Below are positions 45,115-54,502 of a DNA stretch of 64,000 nucleotides, in pieces (position 1 is the stretch's first letter; each line of letters begins with the position of its first letter). Below the pieces are notes generated by a model. The model worked only from the letters and a program-made list of their open reading frames with translations, made no database searches and was not told where the DNA came from. Made by a program: the position numbers and the translations under genes. The DNA comes from Colwellia sp. PAMC 21821 (GTDB taxonomy: Bacteria > Pseudomonadota > Gammaproteobacteria > Enterobacterales > Alteromonadaceae), in contig NZ_CP014943.1 in assembly GCF_002077175.1 (NCBI RefSeq), positions 4,340,001 through 4,404,000 on the forward strand. Reading direction: 5' to 3'.

Positions 45115-47502
45115 ATGTTAAATAAAAAATCGACTCTTTGGGCTTATGTTATTTGTCTTGCTTTTACCGCGTTAACAGCTGTTTTAGCATGGCAAGCACA
45201 GCACTTTGAAATAGACGCCTCGGCTGACACATTGTTAGTTGACAATAATAAACACTATATTTTAACGCAGCTTGCCGATCAACGTTATGGCTCAGAAGAG
45301 TTCATATTAATAGCTTTTAAGCCCCAAAACAGCCAGTTATTTGCAACGAATAACTTAGCTACTGTTTCTAATATTGGCCGTGAAATAGAAACAATATCTC
45401 GTGTTAAACAAGTAAAAAGTATTGTTAACATGCCTATTTTTACTGCCGCAGATGTGGTTTCAGCGGATGTAAAAGAACTGACATGGGAAAAGCAGAAATT
45501 TGACGAACAAACATTATCTTTGAGTTTAAAGCAGCATCCTTTGTATGAAGGCTTACTGATTAACGATGATCAAACGGCTATGTCCTTGCAAGTAGTGTTT
45601 AAATCAGACCCAAAAATAGAGCAAATTAACCACGATATTATTGATATAAAACGTCATTTGTTAAAACGAGAACTAACCGAAAAAGAGCTTAATAGCCTTG
45701 AAAAACTGAAGAGGAACCAACAAAAACTTAATAAAAATTTAGAACAAACTCGTATCGATGAAATTGAAAGCATTCACGCGATTTTAAAACCTTATAAAAA
45801 AGATGGCGATTTTTATTTAGGTGGTAATAATTTATTGTCTTACGAGCTAATTCAAATCATAAAAAGTGACTTAGTACTTTTTGGATCATTAATTATTCTA
45901 ATTGTGATTGTATTACTGTGGTTTTTGTTTAGACAATTTAGCTGGGTGATATTACCTATTGTTTGCTGTGCAACCAGCGTTGTTATGACCATTGGCTTGC
46001 TAGCCACGCTTGATTTTAAAGTCACCGTTATTTCTGCTAACGTATTTGCACTGCAGATTATATTATCGTTAGCGATGATCATTCATCTTATTGTACATTA
46101 TCAAGAGCTGGTGCTAAAACACACTGATTGGTCACATAAACAATTAGTGGTAGCGACTATCAAGCAAAAAATAAAACCTTGTTTTTATGCCGGCTTAACT
46201 ACCGGGATAGGTTTCGGCTCACTTATTTTTAGTGGTGTTCAACCGGTTATCAGTTTCGGTTGGATGATGGTGTTGGCTATGCTAGTAAGTTTTATTGTTA
46301 GCTTAGCTTTTTTCCCAGCATTACTATTGGCACTATTTAATAAGCAAGAGTTTGTTAAACAGCACAAGCAAATTGAACGTGGCATGAACGCAACTGCAAG
46401 TTTTGTTAAAAATCAACCCAAAAAAACAGTCATAATATCAGCTATAATTACAATTATTGGCATACTGGGTTGTTTAAAACTCACCGCAGAAAATAGTTTT
46501 TTAAATTACTTTAGCGAGTCGACAGATGTTCGAAAAGAACTAACTTATATCGACCAGGAATTTGGCGGCTCCACACCATTCGACGTGTTATTTGATATTC
46601 CTGATGAGCAGATAAAGTCAGATTTAGTTATTTCTGCAAGCACGGTACAAACGATAACTGCTATTCAAAATATGTTGGCAAAACAGCAAGCTATTGGTGC
46701 TATTACCTCAATTTCCGACTTTACTAAAATTGCGCAAGTGGTGAATGGTAAACCTTTAACAGAATACGAACTTACTGCGCTATACAAAAGTTTAGAGCCT
46801 AACTTACAGCAAGAATTATTTGGTGCTTACTTTTCGGAAAAAGATAAGCAAATACGAATTTCAATGCGAGTACAAGACAGCACTAAAGACTTAAATAGAG
46901 CTGATTTGTTGGCAGAAATTCATCAAGAACTATCGTTATTGGGCATTGAAAAACAACAGTACACGCTTACGGGCTTATTTATCCTTTATCAAGATGTATT
47001 GTCGCGCTTAGTTGACTCACAAATACTGACAATTCTCATTGTTTATGGCGCTATGGCGATAACACTGATGATCATTTTTTCGTCAGTGAAAGTGGCGTGG
47101 ATTGCTTTAATTCCTAACTTAATTACCACTTCGGTTATCATGGGTATATTAGGGATTTTTGCTATTCCACTAGACTTAATGACGATCACTATTGCAGCTG
47201 TTGCTATGGGTATTTCAATGGACGATACCATTCATTATATTCATCGATATTTAGAAGAAATTAAACTGAATGAAGCAAGTAGCGATGAGTGGGTTAAACG
47301 TACGAATTTATCGGTTGGTTATGCACTTATATATACCACAACGGTGATCGTTATCGGCTTTGGTACCTTGGTATTTTCTGATTTTGTGCCAAGCATGTTA
47401 TTTGGATTACTCACCAGTGTTGCGATGGTCGTCGCCTTAGTGACAGACATTACTACATTACCAGTATTATTAAGAAAGTATTTAACTAAAAGTGATGTTT
47501 AA
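45115..47502 (+). CDS. MMPL/RND-superfamily exporter
   Basis: A 795-residue inner-membrane protein with the RND/MMPL layout: one N-terminal segment, a large periplasmic loop (about 35-245), five segments, one more start segment near 440, a second loop, then five segments with GISMDDTIHYIHRY in the second half, where the Asp is typical of proton relay. Half the size of AcrB-like pumps, as for hopanoid (HpnN) or lipid exporters. The gene is 2 bp after mlaA, so the two are one operon; a joint role in lipid traffic between membranes is likely (inference). Confidence 0.88.
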   Translation: MLNKKSTLWAYVICLAFTALTAVLAWQAQHFEIDASADTLLVDNNKHYILTQLADQRYGSEEFILIAFKPQNSQLFATNNLATVSNIGREIETISRVKQVKSIVNMPIFTAADVVSADVKELTWEKQKFDEQTLSLSLKQHPLYEGLLINDDQTAMSLQVVFKSDPKIEQINHDIIDIKRHLLKRELTEKELNSLEKLKRNQQKLNKNLEQTRIDEIESIHAILKPYKKDGDFYLGGNNLLSYELIQIIKSDLVLFGSLIILIVIVLLWFLFRQFSWVILPIVCCATSVVMTIGLLATLDFKVTVISANVFALQIILSLAMIIHLIVHYQELVLKHTDWSHKQLVVATIKQKIKPCFYAGLTTGIGFGSLIFSGVQPVISFGWMMVLAMLVSFIVSLAFFPALLLALFNKQEFVKQHKQIERGMNATASFVKNQPKKTVIISAIITIIGILGCLKLTAENSFLNYFSESTDVRKELTYIDQEFGGSTPFDVLFDIPDEQIKSDLVISASTVQTITAIQNMLAKQQAIGAITSISDFTKIAQVVNGKPLTEYELTALYKSLEPNLQQELFGAYFSEKDKQIRISMRVQDSTKDLNRADLLAEIHQELSLLGIEKQQYTLTGLFILYQDVLSRLVDSQILTILIVYGAMAITLMIIFSSVKVAWIALIPNLITTSVIMGILGIFAIPLDLMTITIAAVAMGISMDDTIHYIHRYLEEIKLNEASSDEWVKRTNLSVGYALIYTTTVIVIGFGTLVFSDFVPSMLFGLLTSVAMVVALVTDITTLPVLLRKYLTKSDV

Positions 47503-47560
47503 GCAACATAACCTTTAACAAAAAAAGAGCTACATTCCTTTGTTTTAACTGATTTAATCA

Positions 47561-47590
47561 AAGCTCATTTAAACTAAATGAGCTTTTCTT
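47561..47590 (+). terminator. Intrinsic terminator after the mlaA/MMPL operon
   Basis: Stem AAGCTCATTT/AAATGAGCTT (47561-47570, 47576-47585) with a 5-nt loop, followed by TTCTTT. It can also serve the convergent gene at 47674 less well. Confidence 0.8.
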
Positions 47591-47673
47591 TAGCTTAGGT
47601 TACATAACTATTTGTTCGCTAGTCAGCATTCGATATTGGTTTTAATCAGCAATAAGCTGTTATTTTCGCTATT

Positions 47674-48129
47674 CTAACTAGCTTGTTGTTTGGTCAAATG
47701 CAAAAATAGGCCCAGTGACGCAAGTAAAACCGCGGTACTGGAAATAATTGCAACAGGGTAGTAAAGGTTACCCGCCAAATCAAGTTGACTATATTTTATC
47801 ACCATAATCAAACCTTCAATAGCAAGTGCAATGCATACTGTACCGATGAAGCGTGGAATTGTTCTTCTTAAACTTCCAATAACATCTTTTGATTCAACGC
47901 GGTTGGTATATTCTTGATTAATCACTAGAGCAAGTTCAAAAACCGCGAGTGCAATGATACTGGTATTAATGCTACTTAAGAATATTTCCATAATATCAGT
48001 GCCATTAACTATGCCTTGATATATGGTATTAAATATTGAAAATATGATAGCCGCAGCTAAACCAAAAAAGATGAAAGTAAAGACATTAGCAAAGATAATC
48101 TTTACCGTTTTAATTGTTATTAATGACAT
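47674..48129 (-). CDS. Hypothetical membrane protein, four predicted segments
   Basis: A 151-residue protein with four hydrophobic segments (about 8-32, 47-66, 90-112, 122-143). A short charged stretch (NQEYTNRVESKDVIGSLRR) separates the middle pair. It is rather uniform in layout with small PsiE-like membrane proteins, but I cannot confirm a family. Stands alone between the MMPL terminator and the PA2778/PA2779 pair. Confidence 0.65.
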   Translation of the reverse strand: MSLITIKTVKIIFANVFTFIFFGLAAAIIFSIFNTIYQGIVNGTDIMEIFLSSINTSIIALAVFELALVINQEYTNRVESKDVIGSLRRTIPRFIGTVCIALAIEGLIMVIKYSQLDLAGNLYYPVAIISSTAVLLASLGLFLHLTKQQAS

Positions 48130-48236
48130 AAATTATTTCTTAAATACAAGGCGTTAAAATAAATTATCTGCCGTTATACAGCATTTATATATTTTTTCAC
48201 TATTTATTTAGTAAAAAATTTTTATGATATTTTAAC

Positions 48237-49208
48237 TTAATTAAACACTGCTACTATTTCTTGCTGTGTTGTTAAAATATTAGTATCGTTAGGGGAGAGT
48301 TTTATGGCCTGTTTTATTATAGTCTTAGCTTGTTCAATATCACCGTTTTTAAGTAGAGCATAAGCGTAGTTATTCAAATAATCACTTTGTTTATTACCGT
48401 AAGTCAGACCTTGCTCAAACCAGTCGATTGCCTCCGTTATATTGCTTTGTTCGAAATAATAATTAGCCAGTAAAAAGTAACTTAGCCAATTTTCAGGCCA
48501 AGCTTTAATCGCTTGCTGTAAATATGGAATAGCAGCAGGGCCTTTACCAATCGAAATTAAATCTTGGCTGGCACTTATATAAGTAAAGTCGTTTAATGCG
48601 CTCATGCTTTGCGTTGGCTTTAATGCTGCAACATACCAAAACTTAGCGCGTTGCCAAGTACGTTCAAACACCTTCATTCCTACTCGACGATTTTCAATAT
48701 CAGCAGAATGTAAAATAAACTCTTGGGTTTCTAAGTCATAGCCTTTCACCACGGCATAATGCCAAAGTGGGTACCAAGATAAACCTAAATTTTGTAACAC
48801 AACAACGGGGATTTTTTGGTGTACTAACTGCAACAGTTGCTCTAAAGAACCATTACTTGCGTAGGCAAGAAACTCTTGGTGCCTAATGGCCGCGACCATT
48901 TCTAATTGTAAACTGCCTTTTCTATTTGGGATAAATATCTGTGGGGCAATACTCTCAGGTGATAGCTTTACGCCATTGTATTCAAATATTTCGGCAAGCG
49001 TTGTAGGCCCACAGTAATAGGCTTGCTGCGAATAAAACGGCACACCTTCAATATTTGCAGTTAACGGAATATTTGTAGGGGGTTGCTGAGTAAGTTTCAA
49101 CGTTTGCGGCGGTGTTGAACAGCCAATAATTAAAAAAAGGCTGGCAATTATGCCAACCTTTATTGCTTTATTAAAGATTTTAGATAGGTTCGATGAAAGA
49201 ATAAGCAT
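48237..49208 (-). CDS. PA2778 family cysteine peptidase lipoprotein with TPR repeats
   Basis: A 323-residue lipoprotein (lipobox LIIGC, C30). An N-terminal C39-like papain-fold peptidase domain shows C66 in YYCGPTTL and H150 in LWHYAVVKGYD; the C-terminal part holds TPR repeats (about 215-315). The PA2778 family is known by name only. The start overlaps the end of the PA2779-like gene by 29 bp, so expression is coupled. The pair probably works together in the envelope, the peptidase perhaps cutting the small partner or another exported substrate (inference). Confidence 0.86.
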   Translation of the reverse strand: MLILSSNLSKIFNKAIKVGIIASLFLIIGCSTPPQTLKLTQQPPTNIPLTANIEGVPFYSQQAYYCGPTTLAEIFEYNGVKLSPESIAPQIFIPNRKGSLQLEMVAAIRHQEFLAYASNGSLEQLLQLVHQKIPVVVLQNLGLSWYPLWHYAVVKGYDLETQEFILHSADIENRRVGMKVFERTWQRAKFWYVAALKPTQSMSALNDFTYISASQDLISIGKGPAAIPYLQQAIKAWPENWLSYFLLANYYFEQSNITEAIDWFEQGLTYGNKQSDYLNNYAYALLKNGDIEQAKTIIKQAIKLSPNDTNILTTQQEIVAVFN

Positions 49209-49551
49209 CGGTAATACCTAATAAATCAAGTACGGCAACTACAACCAATACAGTCACTATTGTGCCAACTATACCGCTGCCCGCAGGCGCATCGTTAATT
49301 TGCATATTCAACTGAGCAAGCTCAGCATGGGTAAGGTTATTAATGCGGTTTACGGCATCTGCAGAAGATACGCCAAGTGCAACTAATTGTTGTTGTACTT
49401 CGTTACTATCAACCATAGATAAAATCTGTTGTTTAGTAATTGCGCTACGCTGTTGTTCTATAACAACGGCAGAACTAACATTGCCAGCCATTGACGTTAT
49501 TGGAAGCGTGCTAGTAAATAGCGCTGCAAATATCATGATCAAATTTTTCAT
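49180..49551 (-). CDS. PA2779 family small exported protein
   Basis: A 123-residue protein with a signal peptide (about 1-22), a helical stretch (VVIEQQRSAITKQQILSMVD, then VQQQLVALGVSSADAVNRI) and a C-terminal hydrophobic segment (about 92-112), matching the PA2779 family that accompanies PA2778 peptidases. A peptide-like substrate with a Gly just before the membrane segment (APAGSGIVG) would fit a C39-type cleavage motif; this is inference. Confidence 0.83.
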   Translation of the reverse strand: MKNLIMIFAALFTSTLPITSMAGNVSSAVVIEQQRSAITKQQILSMVDSNEVQQQLVALGVSSADAVNRINNLTHAELAQLNMQINDAPAGSGIVGTIVTVLVVVAVLDLLGITDAYSFIEPI

Positions 49552-49919
49552 TGGTTTTCCTTATGAATTAAGCGAGTTAAGTTCAGTTCACCAAGTAAAG
49601 TATACAATTTATACAACGTTAACTATTACATAAATTAATTGGTGCGATAATTTTAATTTCCACTGTACAGACTAACAGTCAGCCACCTTATCGTCTAGCT
49701 TTTCTTCGATTTTTGTATAGTCATCTTTAATATTTTCAGTACTTTACTCAGTATTTGCACAATAGTGCTATGAAACATTGTGAGATTTTTAGTTTATTTA
49801 TTTTCCTTTGCATACAAGGTCACAAACCTAATGAAAAATTGTATAATCTCGACAATGGTTCGACGTGCCATTAAATGACTCAGTTTAAACAAGCCTTAAC
49901 TACCTGGAAATTATAAATC
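49552..49919. other. Intergenic region, no feature recognised
   Basis: About 370 bp between the divergent PA2779-like and nitrilase-fold genes. AT-rich; no ORF or strong hairpin noted. Promoters for both genes must lie here. Confidence 0.5.
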
Positions 49920-51659
49920 ATGCGAGTAGCCGTTGCTCAGTTTGCCACAGCCTTAAATTCTCAAGAAAACCAAGCAACCAGTATTCGAATGATAAATGAG
50001 GTAGCGACCTGCGAGCCAAACTTAATTGTTCTACCCGAATTTAGTAATGCTCAAGCCTGTTACGAAGACCATAATCAAACATGGCACGATGCTGTAGATA
50101 TTAACGGTTCATTTTTACAACAAATAGCAAGCCAAGCTAAACAATTCAGCTGCTATATCTTGATCAACGTAACATTGCGCAGAGACTTAGCACGTGAACA
50201 TCAAAACCCTGCGATTAAATCTAATATTAGTGTCACCTCATGTATGTTCTCCCCTGCAGGACAGCTTATTATGCAATCAGATAAGCCGTTATTGCTGGCA
50301 CAAGAAAATGAATATTTTATCTGCTCAAATAAAGCGACAGCAATAGTAACGTCACCTTTTGGTGAAATTGCGCTGTTAGCCGGTAGCGAAGCTATTACAT
50401 TCGAAGCGGCTAGAGACTTAGCTTTAGATGGGTCACAATTATTATGTAACTCACAAAGCTCATGTCTAGTTGAGCAAAGCGCTTTACATGACTTTGCTCG
50501 AGCGATCGAAAATAACGTCTTTGTTGCTACAGCAAATAAAGTTGGACAGCTTTCACCAACAGAGGACTCAAAAGCAGATATAGTGGCTGTTGGTCATAGC
50601 CAAATAATTTCTGCAAACGGTAAGGTGTTAGCGGCATTAGCACATGATAATGAAGGTTTTACTTTCGCTGATATTGACTTGGCTGAAGCAGGGTTAAACA
50701 AAAAATGTAGACCTGATGGCTCTGAGTTTTTAAGTCAACGCCGTGCTGAACTCTATCAACAGCCAGCTAGACTAAAACAGCACACGGCTACTATTGAACA
50801 AGTTATGACTAATACCTTACCAGAGACGGCCAATGTAGCGATATTTGCAACATACAAGTCTAACGATCAAGCCATAGAGGATGTTTGTCATTACATAGAA
50901 AATAACCTCAGTGACATCATTCAATTACCAGAGTTATTTTTTATTGCCGATAAAACAATGTGTAATAATGCTGAAAAACTGGCCGAAATAGAAACACTGA
51001 GTAATGAACTTATTAAAAAAATCAGTGCAGAGTTAAGACCTTTGCAATATGTCTGCACAAGCTTAGTTATTAATGGCCATCATCAGGGCGTATTAATAAA
51101 CGAAAATGGTTTATTAGCAACTCAACAGCAATTACATTTTTGTAATAGATACCAGTGGACTGCATTGGGAAATGAGTTAAACATAATCGAGTTACCCTTA
51201 GAGCAGGGGAATATTAACATTGCTATGCTAATCGCTGATGACGCAAACATACCTGAAATAGTAAAAGTTGCCGCTGCAAATAACGTTAACGTGTTGTTAG
51301 TGCCTTTTGACATTCAAGAGTCTAGTGAGGTTGAATTTAGCTTGTTATCTCGTGCGGTTGAACATGGTATTTGCATCGTTGCGGCAAGCCGTGAAAAAAG
51401 CTTTGTAAATACTGATATTCCTTGTAACGACAAGCCGATAACGGGTAATAAAAACAAAATAAAACCACAGAAATCTACCGGGTTAATTGCCGATATAACC
51501 ACTAACTCGGCTTCAATAAGCCAGGGAAAATCGACCAACGTCAATAACTACTTGAATATACCTTTAGCCAATATTAAGGTTAAGCACCAACATGGAAAAA
51601 TTACCAAAGCCGTTATTCATCCGTTAGCGACAGTAATAAACCGTGTTCAAATAAACTAG
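49920..51659 (+). CDS. Double nitrilase-fold (CN hydrolase) protein lacking catalytic cysteines
   Basis: A 579-residue protein made of two carbon-nitrogen hydrolase domains (about 1-285 and 300-500) and a C-terminal tail. Nitrilases need a Glu-Lys-Cys triad. Domain 1 keeps E40 (IVLPEF) and possibly K122, but where the family has the Cys of ICYD there is G155 (ALLAGSEA). Domain 2 keeps E338 (QLPELF) but has A439 in IADDANIPE where Cys is expected. Hence it is probably not an amidase and may be a binding or scaffold protein. No signal peptide. A small gene follows 25 bp downstream. Confidence 0.82.
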   Translation: MRVAVAQFATALNSQENQATSIRMINEVATCEPNLIVLPEFSNAQACYEDHNQTWHDAVDINGSFLQQIASQAKQFSCYILINVTLRRDLAREHQNPAIKSNISVTSCMFSPAGQLIMQSDKPLLLAQENEYFICSNKATAIVTSPFGEIALLAGSEAITFEAARDLALDGSQLLCNSQSSCLVEQSALHDFARAIENNVFVATANKVGQLSPTEDSKADIVAVGHSQIISANGKVLAALAHDNEGFTFADIDLAEAGLNKKCRPDGSEFLSQRRAELYQQPARLKQHTATIEQVMTNTLPETANVAIFATYKSNDQAIEDVCHYIENNLSDIIQLPELFFIADKTMCNNAEKLAEIETLSNELIKKISAELRPLQYVCTSLVINGHHQGVLINENGLLATQQQLHFCNRYQWTALGNELNIIELPLEQGNINIAMLIADDANIPEIVKVAAANNVNVLLVPFDIQESSEVEFSLLSRAVEHGICIVAASREKSFVNTDIPCNDKPITGNKNKIKPQKSTGLIADITTNSASISQGKSTNVNNYLNIPLANIKVKHQHGKITKAVIHPLATVINRVQIN

Positions 51660-51684
51660 CTGAAATTTACGTTTTGAGGGAAAC

Positions 51685-51936
51685 ATGCATTCTAGTGAAC
51701 TAATTAAAGCCTTATCTAAAAGCGGGGCTGAGGATTTATCATCCTCTTTACAATGGATTAATCCGATACCTGAAGATGCTTCAGCTTTAATCAATAAAAT
51801 AGATATGGCATTAAATATCGTTAAGTTCTCTCAATCAAGGCAAACTGAAGATGGCGGTGTAAAACCGTCGAGTCATCACTTAGATTCTTTGATACGCCTA
51901 AAAAATGAACTTAAAAGTATTCTAGATAATAGCTAG
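51685..51936 (+). CDS. Hypothetical small protein
   Basis: An 83-residue, soluble, helical protein (LIKALSKSGAEDLSSSLQWI; LNIVKFSQSRQ; LKNELKSILDNS). GAGGG just upstream of the ATG is a good ribosome-binding site. 25 bp after the nitrilase-fold gene, so probably co-transcribed with it. No family recognised. The 290 bp that follow hold no convincing gene. Confidence 0.6.
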   Translation: MHSSELIKALSKSGAEDLSSSLQWINPIPEDASALINKIDMALNIVKFSQSRQTEDGGVKPSSHHLDSLIRLKNELKSILDNS

Positions 51937-52226
51937 GAAATTTTATAAACATTATCTTTTGCGTACATAATACGACAAGCAACTGCTCGTTGGGTTTGTG
52001 CTACCTATTCTGGGCAACTTATTTTAGTCAACTTTACCGGCTTATTTGGCGCATTCTGCAAAAAAAAGTGCGGTTAAAACCAAAATTGTATATCGTTACT
52101 ACTGCACCCATGAGTCTAAAAATAAATGACATTGAGTTGGCTAGAAATACACTTTGTGATTCAATTAGCACTAGAAAATTTATTTAAAGGCTCGTTATAC
52201 GGTTAATCGCGCTGAGGAGTAGAGCC

Positions 52227-52766
52227 ATGTTAAAAAAGGAAAGTACTGGGCTTATTGTTGTTGATATTCAAGGGAGACTTGCACGTTTAGTCCATGATAG
52301 TGACGTATTAATTGGCCATTGTGAAAAGCTTATAAAAGGTTCACAGGCTTTAGGCTTACCAATAATTTGTCTTGAGCAAAATCCTGATAAGCTAGGGCCG
52401 ACAGTAGATGAACTCAAGATTCTACTTACCACAATTGCTCCAATACCTAAATTTACTTTTAATGCTTGTGAAGAACCTAAGTTTATAGAAGCTGTTCGAG
52501 CTGAGAATGTAGATACATGGCTAATTTGTGGTATTGAAGCACATATTTGTGCATATCAAACCGCTATTGGCCTTTTAGACTTAGGCTATAAAGTACAATT
52601 CGTTGGAGATTGTGTCTCTTCTCGAACCCTAGAAAATAAAGATCTTGGCATAAGTCGGCTAAGGAGTAATGGCGTTGATATTACAGGTTTAGAAATGTGT
52701 TTGTACGAGCTTGTGAAAGATTGCAGGTCATCAGAATTTAAGCAAATTCTTACTCTCATTAAATAG
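52227..52766 (+). CDS. Isochorismatase-like hydrolase
   Basis: A 179-residue cysteine hydrolase of the isochorismatase superfamily (YcaC-like). Catalytic residues are visible: D13 (IVVDIQG), K75 (IPKFTF) and C108 (GIEAHICAYQT), with the preceding cis-peptide region intact. Length fits YcaC (about 200). The substrate is unknown; relatives cut nicotinamide, isochorismate or similar small amides. GAGGAG about 12 bases upstream supports the start. Confidence 0.9.
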   Translation: MLKKESTGLIVVDIQGRLARLVHDSDVLIGHCEKLIKGSQALGLPIICLEQNPDKLGPTVDELKILLTTIAPIPKFTFNACEEPKFIEAVRAENVDTWLICGIEAHICAYQTAIGLLDLGYKVQFVGDCVSSRTLENKDLGISRLRSNGVDITGLEMCLYELVKDCRSSEFKQILTLIK

Positions 52767-52843
52767 CTAAAATTATTATTCTGATTTTATGTTAAACAGC
52801 GAGTGAATAGACAGGAACTTTATATGTTGAAGGACTTATTTAA

Positions 52844-53056
52844 ATGAATATCGATGCAACCGTAGTGGGACAAATAGTAATTTTTTCTATGTTTATCGTT
52901 GGCGCTTTAAGTTATTTCTTAGGTAAGCGTAAAACCTCGAATCCTAAAGTTGCGGCTATTATCGGAGTGATATTATGTATTACACCACCGCTAAATATTG
53001 TATACCTGATTGTGCTGACGTTAAAAAATGACGAAAATCAAGACGTACAAACGTAG
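52844..53056 (+). CDS. Small hypothetical membrane protein
   Basis: A 70-residue protein with two hydrophobic segments (about 7-24 and 33-58) separated by a basic turn (GKRKTSNPK), ending in an acidic tail. Composition and layout favour a real small membrane protein, but no family is recognised. Confidence 0.55.
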   Translation: MNIDATVVGQIVIFSMFIVGALSYFLGKRKTSNPKVAAIIGVILCITPPLNIVYLIVLTLKNDENQDVQT

Positions 53057-53212
53057 ATAAAAGGTTTTTGTTTGGAATGCTATCCGCGTTGGTAAATTTC
53101 AAACAGCTGCTAGCGTCACTACATAAAGTCCTTGTAAATCCAATATGGGCGTTTTCAAAAATAAACTTAAAGTTTGAGGTACTGTTCGTGAAGCACCTTA
53201 TATTTTTTAACT

Positions 53213-54115
53213 TTAGTTCTTGTTAGATACTTTTCTTAAAGCCAACTGAACAAAGTAATATCGACCTAATATCACCATTAAAATACCACCAAGCACTAAT
53301 CCAGATGACTCTATCAAACGAAGCGTTATAACTTCGCTAGTAAAAACAACTCCTCCCAGTGCCGCTATAATCGGTACAAACAACTGAACTACTGCGGCCT
53401 GTGTAACCGATAGCCCAGCGAGAGCTATGTACCAAACATAGTAACCAATACCTGAAGCAATTGCGCCAGATAATACGGCGAGAATTACCCCCATTGTAGA
53501 TATATCGGCGTTGTTAAGTCCAAAGACCAGCAGAGCCAATATCAAAGGTGATGTTCTTAAGAAGTTATAAGCGGTATCACTCAGCGCATCTTTCGACTTT
53601 CGTCCTAGCAAGGTGTATAGCGCCCAGGCCACACCTGAAATACTCATTAATACAAAGCCCACTAGTGATGGCGTCGTCAAACTGGGGATAATTAAATATA
53701 CAAAGCCGGTAAAGGCAAGAGCTAAACCAAGCCATTCTGAAAAATGCAGTTTATTGCCTGATATAACATTGGATATAATCATGGTAATTTGTACGGCACC
53801 AAATAATATTAATGCTCCGGTGCCTGTATCTAATGATATATAGCCAAATGAAAAGGCTACAGCGTAAATAAATAGCATGATGGCGGCAAGCCAACTGCCT
53901 TTGGGTTTGATCTTGGTTTCTTGCTGATCGGCTTTACGGGTTAAAGTTATCAATAGAAATAATATCGTTATGCCTGAAAGCAACCTTATAGTGGTAAAAC
54001 TTGCGGCATCAATAGCATTTTCTCCCAGTGCTAATCTACATAGCACTGAATTTGCAGCAAAAGCGAAAAGGGCGAAAACTGTGCTTGCTATGATTTTTAC
54101 AGGGTTTTTGTGCAA
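53213..54115 (-). CDS. EamA family (DMT) transporter
   Basis: A 300-residue drug/metabolite transporter with ten predicted membrane segments in two EamA repeats (FAANSVLCRLALGENAID near the start; SGVAWALYTLLGRKSK opening the second). Usual substrates are amino acids or other metabolites, exported; the specific one is unknown. Divergent from the MBL-fold gene; an operator-like palindrome lies in the gap. Confidence 0.88.
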   Translation of the reverse strand: MHKNPVKIIASTVFALFAFAANSVLCRLALGENAIDAASFTTIRLLSGITILFLLITLTRKADQQETKIKPKGSWLAAIMLFIYAVAFSFGYISLDTGTGALILFGAVQITMIISNVISGNKLHFSEWLGLALAFTGFVYLIIPSLTTPSLVGFVLMSISGVAWALYTLLGRKSKDALSDTAYNFLRTSPLILALLVFGLNNADISTMGVILAVLSGAIASGIGYYVWYIALAGLSVTQAAVVQLFVPIIAALGGVVFTSEVITLRLIESSGLVLGGILMVILGRYYFVQLALRKVSNKN

Positions 54116-54502
54116 GATTAAATTACCTTTATGAGAAAAACGTTACATTAGCTGAAAATGAATTTTTGGTATTATACCCATGAGAGTGGGTGTTATCTCA
54201 ATATTCATAGTTCAATTTAGTAATAGATATAATAAATTTTAGTAATAGATTGAATAAATCATACAACATTAGACTTGTCTAATGTATGACATGCTAATAT
54301 TTAATGTGTTAGGGTGGTTTTTATTATCCGTTATCAAGGTTACTATTATTTAGATAACTGTTAGCTAACAACATATAGTGGAAACAGTAATAAACAAGCA
54401 ATAACCACTCATTTTTTAATAAAATTACAGTGCTAATATCTGTTGATTATCTTATAGATTCGTTTGAACGTTAACCCTTAATAAACCTGATAGAGATTAA
54501 AA
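54116..54502. other. Divergent promoter region with direct repeat and palindrome
   Basis: 387 bp between the EamA gene (-) and the MBL gene (+). It holds a 21-bp direct repeat with one mismatch (54216-54236 and 54238-54258, beginning TTTAGTAATAGAT) and a 20-bp palindrome (54266-54285). No gene. Confidence 0.75.
54266..54285. promoter_or_regulatory. Operator-like palindrome
   Basis: Perfect 9-bp arms ACATTAGAC/GTCTAATGT with a TT centre. Size and symmetry fit a site for a dimeric winged-helix repressor (for example ArsR or MarR type). No such regulator gene is in the window near it. Confidence 0.6.

Noticed and set aside
51990..52187. Plus-strand ORF of 65 codons
   Set aside because: No good start context, no recognisable motif, and amphipathic/basic pattern without a clear domain; too weak to call.
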